Positions 1 to 9,517 of a stretch of 64,000 nt of DNA are shown in pieces; position 1 is the stretch's first letter, and each line of letters begins with the position of its first letter. Source of the stretch: Prostheceraeus crozeri (lineage: Eukaryota; Platyhelminthes; Polycladida; Euryleptidae); contig CAJQUW010001649.1 in NCBI GenBank assembly GCA_907163375.1, positions 1 to 64,000 of the forward strand, written 5' to 3'. The notes beneath the pieces were generated by a model. It worked only from the letters and a program-made list of their open reading frames with translations. It had not been told where the DNA came from and searched no databases. A program made the position numbers and the translations under genes.

Positions 1-78
1 TTTTATTGTAACTAACGAACGGGGATCGTCTAATATAAATTTGCTTTCAATTAACGAAGTCGTAATTAGATTTGACAT
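1..78 (-). CDS. N-terminal piece of an unidentified gene of the fossil, running off the window
   Basis: A leftward reading frame starts with ATG at 78 and begins MSNLITTSLIESKF. It stays open for 26 codons to the window edge. The start sits directly behind the AT-rich CTTTTAAAAAATG sequence also seen before other genes of this element, which is why I accept the start. Too little is visible to name the product. Confidence 0.4.
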   Translation of the reverse strand, partial: MSNLITTSLIESKFILDDPRSLVTIK

Positions 79-129
79 TTTTTAAAAGATGAAATCAAAG
101 TTTGTTTGATAAAAAATATCTAGAATTAA

Positions 130-613
130 AATTTTTCTAATCCATTTCCCACGTTAGTGGTTAGGGACTGTATCCCAGCTCCGCTACAGCTTTGCTGGTT
201 GGACCGAAGGTTACTGTTCACACGATTTCCTCTCATTTCTTCAATAGATTTCGCTAATTTGGCAATTTTGTTTTTCGTTTCCTCTGAAAGCTTTTTATCT
301 TTTTGTAGCTCTTTAGCATCATTCCTAAGTTTACGAATAGCTTCTAGTTGTTTTAATTCGTTTTGTGACTTAACAGCATTTGATATTGCATCGCTGTACT
401 ACCTATAGCAGCTGCTCCTTTAGCAGCAGATGAAATCAAATCTTTATTATTTTTAATCAAGTTAACGATACTTCCGATTCCAGAAAAGATGCCAGTTCCT
501 TCTTTTTGAATTGTTTCTACGCTGTCATAATGGTACACAGGTTTCATAGATGGTTCATGAGCAATTTTATTATTTGAAGCAAAATGTTTAAGATTGTGTT
601 TATATATAGGCAT
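130..613 (-). pseudogene. Small Gly/Ala-rich protein gene of the fossil, possibly a minor capsid or membrane-active protein
   Basis: The leftward gene starts MPIYKHNLKHF at 613 behind an AAAAAATG start. It carries a short hydrophobic Gly/Ala segment (IFSGIGSIVNLI, then ISSAAKGAAAIGS). Lys/Glu-rich helical coding potential continues further left. Short basic proteins with one such segment are typical minor virion proteins (pVI-like) of adenovirus-related and Polinton elements, but I see no diagnostic motif, so the role is inference. The gene region is degraded. A rightward reading frame over the same bases (157-408) looks like a shadow. Confidence 0.35.
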
Positions 614-677
614 TTTTTTAAGCTTAAATTTGACTTTTGGTAAAAATATTTACATTTGTGATTGGTTAGTAACCTGA

Positions 678-749
678 GGACCTTTGGTCCGTTCGGCCAA
701 AGCCTCTGAACAAGGTTCTATAAGTTAGAAAGCTGAGGACCTTTGGTCC
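678..749. terminator. Paired palindromes GGACCTTTGGTCC between two leftward genes of the fossil
   Basis: The 13-base hairpin sequence GGACCTTTGGTCC occurs at 678-690 and again at 737-749, in the gap between the two leftward gene regions. Perfect 5-bp arms surround a TTT loop. The position at a gene end suggests a transcription-end signal, but this is inferred from position only. Confidence 0.35.
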
Positions 750-751
750 GA

Positions 752-1527
752 TTAAGATTTACGTGTGTTAATTGACAACAACCGCGTGATAACTTTATTA
801 ATTTTCTGTTGCACTTTATCTATTGCGTCAAGCAGCGTGTGATGTGTTTTAATTTCTTTTTCAACAACTTGCAATTTCTCCTGATTCTTCTTCAAATCCG
901 TTTTAACATCATTAATCTGTTCTTTAACACTTTTATCAATATCTTGTAAATGTTTATCAAACTTTTGTTTGTGTTCCAACAAGTCATCCACTTTACTGTT
1001 TAGCTTTAGTATGCCAGTTTTTATTTGTTTACTTTTGTTTGTTTGTGTAACAAGATTTTCTTTTATTTCATCTTGTACTAATTTTAAGGTTATGATTTTC
1101 TTCTCAGAGCTTTCAATCTTTTGAATTGCAAATAATATTTTTGTTGAATTTAGAGTTGAATCTTTTACTAGCAGAATTCATTTTTGTATTAAGTTTCGAT
1201 ATATCTTTCTCGATGTCTTCATCCTTCCAATTGAGTTTCGATATATCTTTCTCGATATCTACATCTTTTCTATTAAGTTTTAGTAGTTCATTTTTTTAGT
1301 TTTGTAACTTCATTCATGGACAGAGTCCTCGCTTCGCGTATGGATTCTTCTATCTGAGCATCTACATATTGTTTATTTGTTAACTCTGTATTTTGTTGTG
1401 GAAAAATAGAAAGATGTAATGGTCCTGATAAAACGTCACCAGTTTTTGTAACAAAGTTTTCTATTTCTATTCCTGATTCTTGAATATGTGGAATGTAAGC
1501 GCATGCTCCAACATTTGTTAACATCAT
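752..1527 (-). pseudogene. Fibre-like gene of the fossil (tail-fibre motif plus coiled coil)
   Basis: The upstream part (1527-1288) encodes the pattern FVTKTGDVLSGPL followed by NTELTNKQYVDAQI, the KTGD...SGPL / NKxYVD signature common in phage tail-fibre and virus attachment proteins. The downstream part (991-752) encodes a strongly charged coiled coil (LEHKQKFDKHLQDIDKS, then repeated Lys/Glu heptads). In between lies a repeated segment (1193-1275) in which an approximately 60-base unit containing GTTTCGATATATCTTTCTC occurs twice. The preferred start is the ATG pair at 1527, behind an AT-rich stretch. The likely role is host attachment as a trimeric fibre; this is inferred. The gene is broken. 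Confidence 0.45.
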
Positions 1528-1543
1528 TTTTCTAATAAAAAAC

Positions 1544-1846
1544 ATGCAAATCGGAATGATTAAAAGAAAAAAAACGTCTGATAATTGTAACAAAAGTATA
1601 TCATCTAAGAATTTTGCGCGCCATCAAAAGACTTGTCAATCGTTAACAGTGAAAAAAATAAAAGATAAACAATGTGAAAATTGTAAACAATATTTTACAA
1701 GTCAAGGTATTAATAATCATTATAAATCGTGTATTATTAACACAAGAAAATATACTAAATGCGAAGTTACTAAATTAAAGAAATATTTTTATGTAAGTAA
1801 ATACCAATGTAAAGAATGTTTTAAAAAAACAAGTAAAATGTGTTAA
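1544..1846 (+). pseudogene. Zinc-finger-like small protein gene of the fossil
   Basis: The rightward frame encodes several Cys/His units, the clearest being CENC followed by 11 residues, H, four residues and C (CENCKQYF...NNHYKSC). A second unit precedes it (CNKSISSKNFARHQKTC) and another Cys pair follows (CKEC). The spacing is that of small C2HC/C2H2-type fingers. The protein is Lys-rich, which fits nucleic-acid binding. Its start overlaps the start of the leftward fibre-like gene, so the two form a divergent pair. The family is not recognised, and coding potential continues past 1846. Confidence 0.4.
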
Positions 1847-1904
1847 ATGTAACAAGGTTTTATTAGAGAAAAACTTTTCGCGTCACTGGGTGGTATGTTA
1901 TCGA

Positions 1905-2092
1905 GATAGGAAGTCCGGTGAGGAGTGAGGTGAGTCCGAAGTAGTCCGGAGTTATCTCACTCTTCTTTTGAGCTTCGGAACTAAGAGTCCGAAGTAATCC
2001 GGAGGTGCTACAGAGGTACAAACACTCAAAAGAGGACCCTCTTAAAGAGTCCGGACTCTCTAGTCTGAATTAATTTTTCTTATTAAAAAATG
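1905..2092. promoter_or_regulatory. Palindrome-rich spacer and AT-rich start signal in the fossil
   Basis: The spacer is full of GTCCGAAG/TCCGGAG words and contains the perfect 14-base palindrome AGAGTCCGGACTCT at 2046-2059. It ends in TAATTTTTCTTATTAAAAAATG (2071-2092, shown here in two parts: TAATTTTTC and TTATTAAAAAATG), which matches the AT-rich block preceding other ATGs of the element. A short ORF starting MENRNMKTMENLYIEN follows and is interrupted by the LINE insertion at 2161. Confidence 0.35.
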
Positions 2093-2160
2093 GAAAATCG
2101 GAATATGAAAACAATGGAAAATTTATATATAGAAAATAAGAACAATAATAATAAGAATTC

Positions 2161-2392
2161 ATGCCAACAATGCCAGTAGTTGTTGGAGCCTTAGGAGGCC
2201 ACACAGACAAGTTAGCCACATACCTGAAAGAAATCCCCGGTCGACACCGGGTACCTCAGTTACTGAAGGCTGCTCTACTTGGCAGTGTCTACATTCTTAG
2301 GCGCACTCTTGATCTCCCTGAGTCCTGGTAGGACTCCGAGATCCTGAGATGTATACACCGACCATCATTGTGTGAGGTCGTGACTAAAAAAA
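2161..2392 (+). mobile_element. 3' tail of an RLE-type (R2/NeSL/CRE-like) LINE inserted in the fossil
   Basis: The frame from 2161 encodes VVVGALGGHTDKLATYLKEI, then LLKAALLGSVYILRRTLDLP and a stop. This is the conserved C-terminal end of RLE-class LINEs. The same ending (FGSAHILRRTLDLPEA) closes the LINE at 13.1-16.2 kb, and the short 3'UTRs are also alike (CTCCGAGATCCTGAGA here, CTCCGAGGTCTTGAGA there, both followed by GTGTGAG/TGTGAGATCGTG-like sequence). The copy ends in a run of nine A. It is flanked by the 8-base direct repeat AAGAATTC at 2153-2160 and 2393-2400, read as the target-site duplication. It is a severely 5'-truncated copy. Confidence 0.75.
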
Positions 2393-2620
2393 AAGAATTC
2401 AAAAAGTTCTCACCTTAGTATTTTCTTTGCGTTTCTACGATTTCATTGTATAAAGATTATCGTTATATGCATTATTATTTATATCATTTATCAATTCTTA
2501 AATTGGCTAGGTTTCTTACAAACACAATAACAGATAAAAGTTACATTTTATAAAAATTAGACAAAAACCTTTAAAGGTTGGAAACATCCATCTCGTCAAA
2601 AAGATATACCAACTCCTCAG

Positions 2621-3090
2621 TTGATAGAAGAGAACTTACATTTTATTGTTTATGGTAAAACCGGAAGTGGAAAAACAACATTTACTCGTAAGTATATTAA
2701 AGAACATTTTACATGTCGAAACATTACATTGACGAAAATGTACATATTTTCTGTATGCAACCTGATGAATGGAATGGATATACTAATGTTTATGATAGAG
2801 AAGACTTAAATATGTTAGAAGATTGGAAAGTTTCGCAGGTACATATGAACAGAACTCTTTACTAGTATTAGATGATGTAGCTAGTTTAGTGAAACAAAAA
2901 GACATATCAAAAATATTTACAAAAGGTCGTCACTATCATATACGAATAGTAGTATTAGCTCAAGGCTTGTGACGTAGATAATAAAATTAGAGAAAATGTT
3001 GAAACCTTTTATACAACTACACAAAATAATTTAGCATTCCTTGATGATATCAAGAAAAATTATAAACTAACTTTAAATTTGAAAAAATAT
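2621..3090 (+). pseudogene. A32-like packaging ATPase gene of the fossil, first copy
   Basis: The frame contains a Walker A loop, VYGKTGSGKTTF, and downstream a Walker-B-like strand LLVLDDVASL followed by FTKGRHYHIRIVVLAQG, the pattern of FtsK/HerA-class A32-like DNA packaging ATPases. The role would be ATP-driven genome packaging into the capsid. It differs clearly from the second ATPase at 8327-9068 (Walker A GRSGCGKTY). The gene is broken, and no ATG is seen close upstream. Confidence 0.6.
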
Positions 3091-3094
3091 ACAC

Positions 3095-3526
3095 ATGTTA
3101 AGTATGGTACGTGTTGATACTATTATGAATCAAATGCACGTATATGATAAAGATCTAAATGTACTATTGGATACTGAACATGACTTATGTAACAATGCGT
3201 CAGATTTTGATATCAGCGTTTTTGCAGGTGCAAAGAATTCACCACCTCATAACATAGAAGAAATAACTATCTTTTTAGAAAACGAATCACTTGAACCACT
3301 AACGATCATACCAGAAACATTTTATTTCTATTTCGATCATTATCTGAACAATGTGTTAAAAATTCAAACACCCAAACGGTTAGAAAATAGAGATGTTTTC
3401 GATGCTATACGAACAGGGATTAACGATTTCCGAGATGTATTGACAAATGTGAAACCTTTAGTGAATGATACTAAGAGTACATTAGACGAAGTACGTCCAA
3501 TATTTAATGAGTTTAATAAAATGTAA
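3095..3526 (+). CDS. Unidentified 143-residue protein of the fossil
   Basis: The ORF opens MLSMVRVDTIMNQMHVYD, is rich in Asp/Asn/Glu, and ends in a predicted helical segment (DVFDAIRTGINDFRDVLTNV ... EVRPIFNEFNKM). There are no transmembrane segments or cysteine clusters. It begins where the ATPase gene region ends and could be that gene's tail or a separate gene. I do not recognise the family. Confidence 0.35.
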   Translation: MLSMVRVDTIMNQMHVYDKDLNVLLDTEHDLCNNASDFDISVFAGAKNSPPHNIEEITIFLENESLEPLTIIPETFYFYFDHYLNNVLKIQTPKRLENRDVFDAIRTGINDFRDVLTNVKPLVNDTKSTLDEVRPIFNEFNKM

Positions 3527-3546
3527 ATTTTTCTTTTAAAAAAAAT

Positions 3547-3726
3547 ATGTTTAATGAGAACAATGAATATAAGAGCGAAGCTCAGCAAGCAAAGCTTTAT
3601 AAAATAAAACACGTACCAGTTTTAAACAATTATAGCCATCCTACAAATCCTGTGAATTCGAAGAAAGAAGTTAAATTTTATTACCATCATAAATACATGG
3701 AGTTCGTTAAAGACTATAAATTATAA
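3547..3726 (+). CDS. Short 59-residue ORF of the fossil
   Basis: ATG at 3547 follows directly on the AT-rich signal at 3524-3549 (TTTTTCTTTTAAAAAAAATATG in effect; core TTTTCTTTTAAAAAA). The product is basic and hydrophilic, MFNENNEYKSEAQQAKL at its start and rich in His/Tyr/Lys at its end. It is accepted as a gene only because of that shared start signal. Function unknown. Confidence 0.35.
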   Translation: MFNENNEYKSEAQQAKLYKIKHVPVLNNYSHPTNPVNSKKEVKFYYHHKYMEFVKDYKL

Positions 3727-3900
3727 CACGGTATAAAAAGTTATGCTAAAACAAAAACCTTTCCACTTTGTTTACGAAGTTTCAGAGTATTTTTAGCATA
3801 CAATAATTTATGGTGGTTGGTTAAGAAAGAAAATTTAACAAAGTATGAGTTAGAAACATTACATCAACTAAATATTCCTGTATATCCAACGAAGTTGACG

Positions 3901-3974
3901 GAACCGAGGTTCTATGTAAAAACGGAACCGAGGCTCTATATTTAAAAACATAAATTTTTCTTTTAAAAAATATG
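3901..3974 (+). promoter_or_regulatory. Hairpin plus AT-rich start signal before the polymerase gene region of the fossil
   Basis: The palindrome GAACCGAGGTTC is at 3901-3912, and a near copy (GAACCGAGGCTC) follows about 24 bases on. Next comes TAAATTTTTCTTTTAAAAAA at 3951-3970, running straight into TATG at 3971-3974. An almost identical AT-rich block stands before the ATG at 3547. Related blocks precede the ATGs at 2090 (+) and 78 (-). The repeated placement immediately before start codons suggests a virus-type promoter or initiator. Confidence 0.45.
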
Positions 3975-6900
3975 AATGGTAAAATGAATAAAGGATCAGA
4001 ACATACGATTGATGAATTAATCAAGAAACAAATTGCTGAGTTTGATGCACAAATTAAACGTAGTAATCGTATTGAAAAACAGAAACGTGGAACAAAAGAA
4101 ATATTAGAAACTCCTATTACTGACATTTTTTTTGATGATAGAATTAAGGATGAACTTGGTGATGATTTATGTAATTTATTTAATCCAAATGAAAGTAAAT
4201 ATGAAAATGTATCTTTTATTAATGTAGTAAATGATATGCGGAAACTTTTAGCAAATGGTAAAATTATTAATTTACTTGGAAAAGTTGTTAACAGGAAAAT
4301 ATAATTCAAAATTTTTGCGTAACCTTCTATAATAAAAAATCATTTGAAACATGGTTTTCCAATCCGGATGAGAAATCAGATAGTCAGGAATGTATTTTTA
4401 CAGGTGATATTAAATATGAAGATTTTGGAATGAAGCTAGTACAAAGATCACATAGAGGTGCTGGTATTAACATGAAATATAGAATCAAAGAATACATCGG
4501 ACAATATTGCTATATTCCTTCTGAAGATTTCTGCTTTATTAAATGTTATAATGTTTTACGAGGTTTTAATGAAGAACAAGGAGAAATGATGAAAGAAATG
4601 TTTAACAATTTTTTGTATGAAGAGAAAGGCACATCTAGAATCCGTGTAAACTATCACATCCGTATAAAACTATAACAAAGAAACCAACTGAATATGGTTC
4701 AACATATATTTGGGATCTCGAAACTTTTCTTGATCCTAACTGTTCAACAGCTCATCCTATTCCTTATGCTGTAGGAGCAATTAATTTTAATAAATTTATG
4801 TGTTGCTTACCGAAACAAAGATTGAAAGAATCAGAAACACGTTTGTTAAGTGATATGATTAAAATTAAACGATCAAAAGATGAAGATGAAATTGAAAAAC
4901 TTAAGAAAAAGATAAGTGAATACAATAACTTAACTGAACAAGAGCTTCACAAACTTCAACGTTGTGTGAAAATCTTTATTAGGAAACAAGATGAATGCCC
5001 AATCGGGGGAAACCCAGAGGACGCATGTCCGATACATCAATTTTTCAAAAACCTTGGAAAATTTAATTATTCGAAAGTAACTTTAATAGCTCACAATTCA
5101 TCAGGTTTTGATTCCTATTTTCCGATAAAAGCTAATTTTAAATTATCAAAACCGCCTCTTAAAACTTCAAGAGGAATATTAACTGCTTCATTACAAAGTT
5201 TTTATACAACTGAATGTGTTAGTAGATATATTCAAAAATCTTTAAATTTAAAAACAACATGAAAAAATCACCTCCAGGTAAATTAGCACTTCAAACTATT
5301 ATAATGAAATGTAGTTATCAACATGTAAAAACAAGTCTTTCCAAATGGTGTGAGAATTTTAAAATTCCTACCAATGTGTGTAAATTAAATTATGAAATTG
5401 GAGAAATTACACATGAAAATTATAAAGAAAAAGAAAATGAATGGAAACCATATTTAATTAACGATGTTCTTTCATTAGCATTTTGTATCTTCAAGTACTC
5501 GTATAATAATGTTATGCAACAATTAGTTGATGAAGATATAACTACTAATGTAGCATCCTCTGCTTTAACATTTAACGGTTGGATGAAGAGTGTACAAGAG
5601 GGCAATACACTTATACATTCACATACTGATTTATGGGCTAGAAACTATATTAGAAAATCTGTTAAAGGTGGAAGAGTGTCAGCAAATATAAGACATCACG
5701 AATCTCCATTTTGTAAAAGCTTGATAGCAATATTACAGTGATATTTACCTGGTCGCTACGCTAGGGGGACTTTTTCCCCTGGAAGTAATTTAATAGATTT
5801 AATGAAAGAGTATAATCTGTTGCAAGACAAAAATGATCTTTGTAAAGATATTGAACATAAACTACTCGAACAACAAAATGAATTCTTAATGGCTTTTGAT
5901 GCAACATCTTTATATCCATCAGCTATGTATGACGAACATTCAGAATACCCTAAATCTGAATCAGCTAGAAAATTTTGTCAAGATGAAGAACGAGAAGTAG
6001 TATATAAATTTAATACTCAAACATTTAGACCTAAAACTGGAATATTTACAGTTGTGTTTCAATATCCGAATGATATGTTTTTTCAACCAGTTCCTATAAA
6101 ACATTAAGTTAAAAATCAAAGTATTAATTCTCATGTAAAAGTAATCAGGTTTAGAAATGGTGTATGTTATGATGTATTAACTTCTGTAGACATACTAGAA
6201 ATTGTTAGATGTGGTCGAAAAATCTTACATATTAATGATGGTATAATTTATGAAAAAAATTATCAAGTTTCACCATTTCGAAGTTATTTTGAAAAACTTT
6301 TTAATTTGAGAAAAAATATAAAACAGAAGGAAATACTGTAGGCGATGAGTTAATTAAATTATTGATGAATTCGCTATATGGGAAAACTGTACAAAAAGAT
6401 ATCACCACTAAATATCATTTATGGAATGAGAATGCATTGAGAAAAAATTTCACTTAAGAAGTAAAAGATTATGAAAAATTAAATGATGAGCAATATTTAG
6501 CGAAAGTAGAAATGGAAGGTGATGAATTTCTTAAAGCTAATATTGTAAAAGATGGGAAGACGTCATTCATGCCATCACACTTAGGTTCTTTTATTCTTTC
6601 TCACTCTAGACGAATCATGTATAACTTTATTTTAGAAATTAATGTTTTTAGAGAAAAACACATACATTATACGGATTCAGTAACAGCTGACACGCCTGTA
6701 ATATTGAGAAAGAATAATAAATTATTTATTTCTAGAATAGATAGTATTGTAAACAATTATGAAAGCAACCCGTTTGAAATTAATCAAGATATGAAAGAAA
6801 TTTCATTAGTTGATAATTTAGAAGTTTATACTCATAATGGATGGAGTAAAGTAAAAAAAAGTTATTACACATTTTACAAATAAAAGTATTTATCGAATAA

Positions 6901-8163
6901 GAACAAAAATGGGAATAGTAGGTGTTACTGAAGATCATTCATTGTTAGATGAAACAGGTAATGAAATAAAACCACAAGAATTAAATATTGGAACAAATTT
7001 ATATAATAAATTATTTTTACATGACAACACAATAATATTCGAACAAATTTTAAGTGATATTTATGTTAATGAACCACCTAATTTAATGTGTAAACGAGCA
7101 TTTATAGAAGGGTTCTTTTTAGGAGATGGTTCTGCTGGAATCTATAATTATAAATCTGGAGTAAAAAATTGTTGTACTCTAAATAATCAAGACATTAACT
7201 TATTAAATAAATTAAAAACATATATCATTTTATAATAATGATTGTAAAATATATGATACAATGAAATCATCTAGTGTATATAAACTTAATTTTCGAAATC
7301 CAAAACAATATGCTAAATACTTTAGTGAAAATTATTATAATCAGTTTGAAGAAAAACTTGTTCCTTATTATATTCTAAATGCTGAATATAATATTAGATA
7401 TTGGTTCTTTGTTGGATTTTATGCAGCAGATGGAGACAAAGAAATTTCACACAGAAAAATAAAGAAACCTTTAGTGGTTTATACAATTTGGCTTCATCTC
7501 TAGGTATTAATTTAGTAGTAGAGGAAAGACAAGATAAACCATTATGTTTTAATGCTTATCAAGTTAAAAATGATATTTCCAAAGATGTTACCACTGTAAG
7601 ATATTTAAATAATAAACCACAATATGTTTATGATATATAAAACAGAAGATGGTGCATTTAATTGTGGTTTTCCATTAATTGTAAAAAACACTGATTCAAT
7701 ATACATTTCAAATGAACTATTTAATGAATTAGACGCTGCTGGATATGTTGGTGGTGAATTATGTCAAGGGAAAACTGATTATGGGAATGGTGGAATTATA
7801 TATGGATTGTTTATTGCTCCCGAAATAAAATTCTGTATCACTGTAGATGAACAAGGAAGACTCAGTGAAAAGAAAACATTTAAAGGATATTCGCAAAATA
7901 AAGTAAAAGTAGAAGATTTTCTAAAATTATATTCGGGTAAAACATTATCAACTACAGTTAATAAACCATGGAAAAGATCTTTGGGAACTGGAATTAGTAT
8001 TCCTGATAAAAATAATAATACTGAAGAAAAAAGATTTTCTGGTCAAATAAATATTCTTAAACTTCAAGCACCTGATGCAAATGATATTATGCTACCTTAT
8101 AACGGAGAAGATGTTCAAGACGAAGTATTTCAACGAATAAAAAAAGAATGTAATATAATATAA
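3972..8163 (+). pseudogene. Family-B DNA polymerase gene (organellar/viral protein-primed type) of the fossil
   Basis: The parts read in order as follows. There is an N-terminal unknown segment (3972-4304). The exonuclease domain follows, with LIAHNSSGFDSYF (Exo II) near 5.09 kb and YLINDVLSLA (Exo III) near 5.45 kb. Polymerase motif A FDATSLYPSAMY lies near 5.9 kb, the NSLYGK motif near 6.37 kb, and motif C HYTD/TDSIYI is split by an intein (6677-7689). The C-terminal part carries KTFKGYSQNKV and the thumb. This is the DNA polymerase type B, organellar and viral family, which in Polinton-like elements replicates the element from a protein primer. The gene is broken in several places. Its end faces the leftward gene block. 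Confidence 0.8.
6677..7689 (+). mobile_element. LAGLIDADG intein inserted in polymerase motif C (fossil)
   Basis: The block lies between the two halves of the YTD/TDS catalytic motif. It starts with Ser and the intein N-terminal block SVTADTPVILRK (splicing block A with DTPV). It contains two LAGLIDADG-type helices, FIEGFFLGDGSAG near 7.1 kb and FFVGFYAADGDKE near 7.42 kb. It ends in Asn right before the Thr that resumes the polymerase (IVKN|TDSIYI). Inteins of this arrangement excise themselves from the protein, and the endonuclease part homes the element into empty alleles. The length of about 1.0 kb is normal for a full intein with endonuclease. Motif C of PolB is a known intein site in large DNA viruses and archaea. 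The intein itself is also decayed. Confidence 0.75.
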
Positions 8164-8242
8164 TTGAATACGCTGATAGTGAAGACTGGGAAGAAGAATT
8201 ATAATGCACTCATAACTCAGGACAAAACCCCTCGGATTAATT

Positions 8243-8319
8243 AGAGAACAATTGTTCGATCAGACTTCGTCCACGAAAAGATTTTCGATCGACTTTCAGT
8301 CAGAGAACAATTGTTCGAT
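8243..8319. terminator. Twin palindromes GAACAATTGTTC between converging gene blocks of the fossil
   Basis: An 18-base repeat AGAGAACAATTGTTCGAT is found at 8243-8260 and 8302-8319. Its core GAACAATTGTTC is a perfect 12-base palindrome. The pair lies in the roughly 160-base gap where the polymerase gene and the leftward ATPase gene converge. A bidirectional transcription-end signal is the simplest reading, inferred from position. Confidence 0.4.
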
Positions 8320-8326
8320 AACTCCA

Positions 8327-9068
8327 TCATGTACTGCATGTATTGATTGTGATAAATCCATAGTCGTTTGACCAAGCATTACTGCAAGATTGTTTAAACT
8401 CCTCTTTATCTCGTATACATAAGTCTCTTAACAAATCACTTAGGTTTCTTGGATTGATTTCAAAAAGCATAAAAATATTAGCATTCTTTCTAATAACGCC
8501 TCCATCTAGTGAATACATACTTTGTGTCAAATAAAAGACACTACAGTTATTGTGTCGTCCTCTTGTAAAATAATTTCTCTGAACTGCCTGATCTCTGTTA
8601 TTAACACAATCATCAAACACAACACAATGTTTTTTCGTTTTATTTAGTTTACTAGGATCTTGCATATTACCACTATCATCTATTAATTGTATCGATATGT
8701 GTTTATTTTTATTGGGTTCTACTAATTGTTTATTTTTCGCTGCTTCTTCACACCAAGAACTTATTTCCTCTTCATACTCCGGTTTTTCATATTCTTCAAA
8801 CAGTGAAGCTATAGCTGATTTTGTAAGATTATTTTCAAAACCATATTTCAAAAATTGATAAATAGGTTTGTTCTGCTGTTGTTGTATAAATGATAAGATT
8901 GTTATAATCCAAAAAGTTTGGTGTCGTGAGAATTTTAAATAATAGATACGTTTTCCCACAGCCTGATCTTCCACAGATAACTGATAAAACTTTATTGGAT
9001 AGGTTATGATGATGATTGAATTTCACTTTCTTGTTTATTGGATATTTTACAGAACTGCTTTCACTCAT
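8327..9068 (-). pseudogene. A32-like packaging ATPase gene of the fossil, second copy
   Basis: The leftward frame starts MSESSSVKYPINKKVKF at 9068 behind TTAAAAAAATG. It has a Walker A loop VICGRSGCGKTYLLFKIL, a Walker B strand HCVVFDDCVNN, then FTRGRHNNCSVFYLTQS, the sensor-like strand typical of A32-like packaging ATPases of nucleocytoplasmic large DNA viruses and Polintons. The C-terminal part (NPRNLSDLLRDL) also fits. The role would be genome packaging. It is a different lineage from the ATPase at 2621-3090. The gene is broken. Confidence 0.65.
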
Positions 9069-9091
9069 TTTTTTAAGTCAATATTTTTTAA

Positions 9092-9475
9092 TTACACCTC
9101 TCGTAATAATAGATCTATCATAATCTCTTCGCCTCCAAAATTTATTGCCTTTCCTTTCTCATCTGTTATTCTAATGGTAATTGAATTAATTGTTTTTCGT
9201 GTAACTGGAAAATATATTAATGATTTTGGGATTACATTTAAACTGTAGCCAATCGGAACTGTAAACGCTGGATACCTGAAGATATTATTTGTTAGCTTTC
9301 CATTAACATAACCACCCTCTATAATATCACATTGAACATTGATTGAATTTAATTCAGTTATTTTAGGTATATTTTCACTGATATGAAAACCTTGTGCATA
9401 GAGTTGCTTTTTAAATCCTAATAGTCTTGATAAAGATTTGTCAATATCAAAATCAACTTGATGATTTTCATCCAA
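9092..9475 (-). CDS. Putative structural (capsid-type) protein piece of the fossil
   Basis: The frame encodes alternating strands and loops: NSINVQCDIIEGGYVNGK, then FTVPIGYSLNVIPKSLIYFP, and a C-terminal ITIRITDEKGKAINFGGEEI. I recall this block as conserved in uncharacterised proteins of animal PolB-bearing elements; its beta-rich pattern suggests a jelly-roll structural protein. No ATG starts this frame. Its place between the ATPase and other small leftward genes is the usual place of capsid genes. The capsid role is inference. Confidence 0.4.
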   Translation of the reverse strand: MDENHQVDFDIDKSLSRLLGFKKQLYAQGFHISENIPKITELNSINVQCDIIEGGYVNGKLTNNIFRYPAFTVPIGYSLNVIPKSLIYFPVTRKTINSITIRITDEKGKAINFGGEEIMIDLLLREV

Positions 9476-9517
9476 AGTAAGAGAAAATTTATTTACTGCT
9501 GGTTCAACTGCGAAATG

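Noticed and set aside
1190-1280. CRISPR-like short repeats
   Set aside because: Only two copies of an approximately 60-base unit lying within the fibre-like gene; this is a coding repeat in an animal genome.
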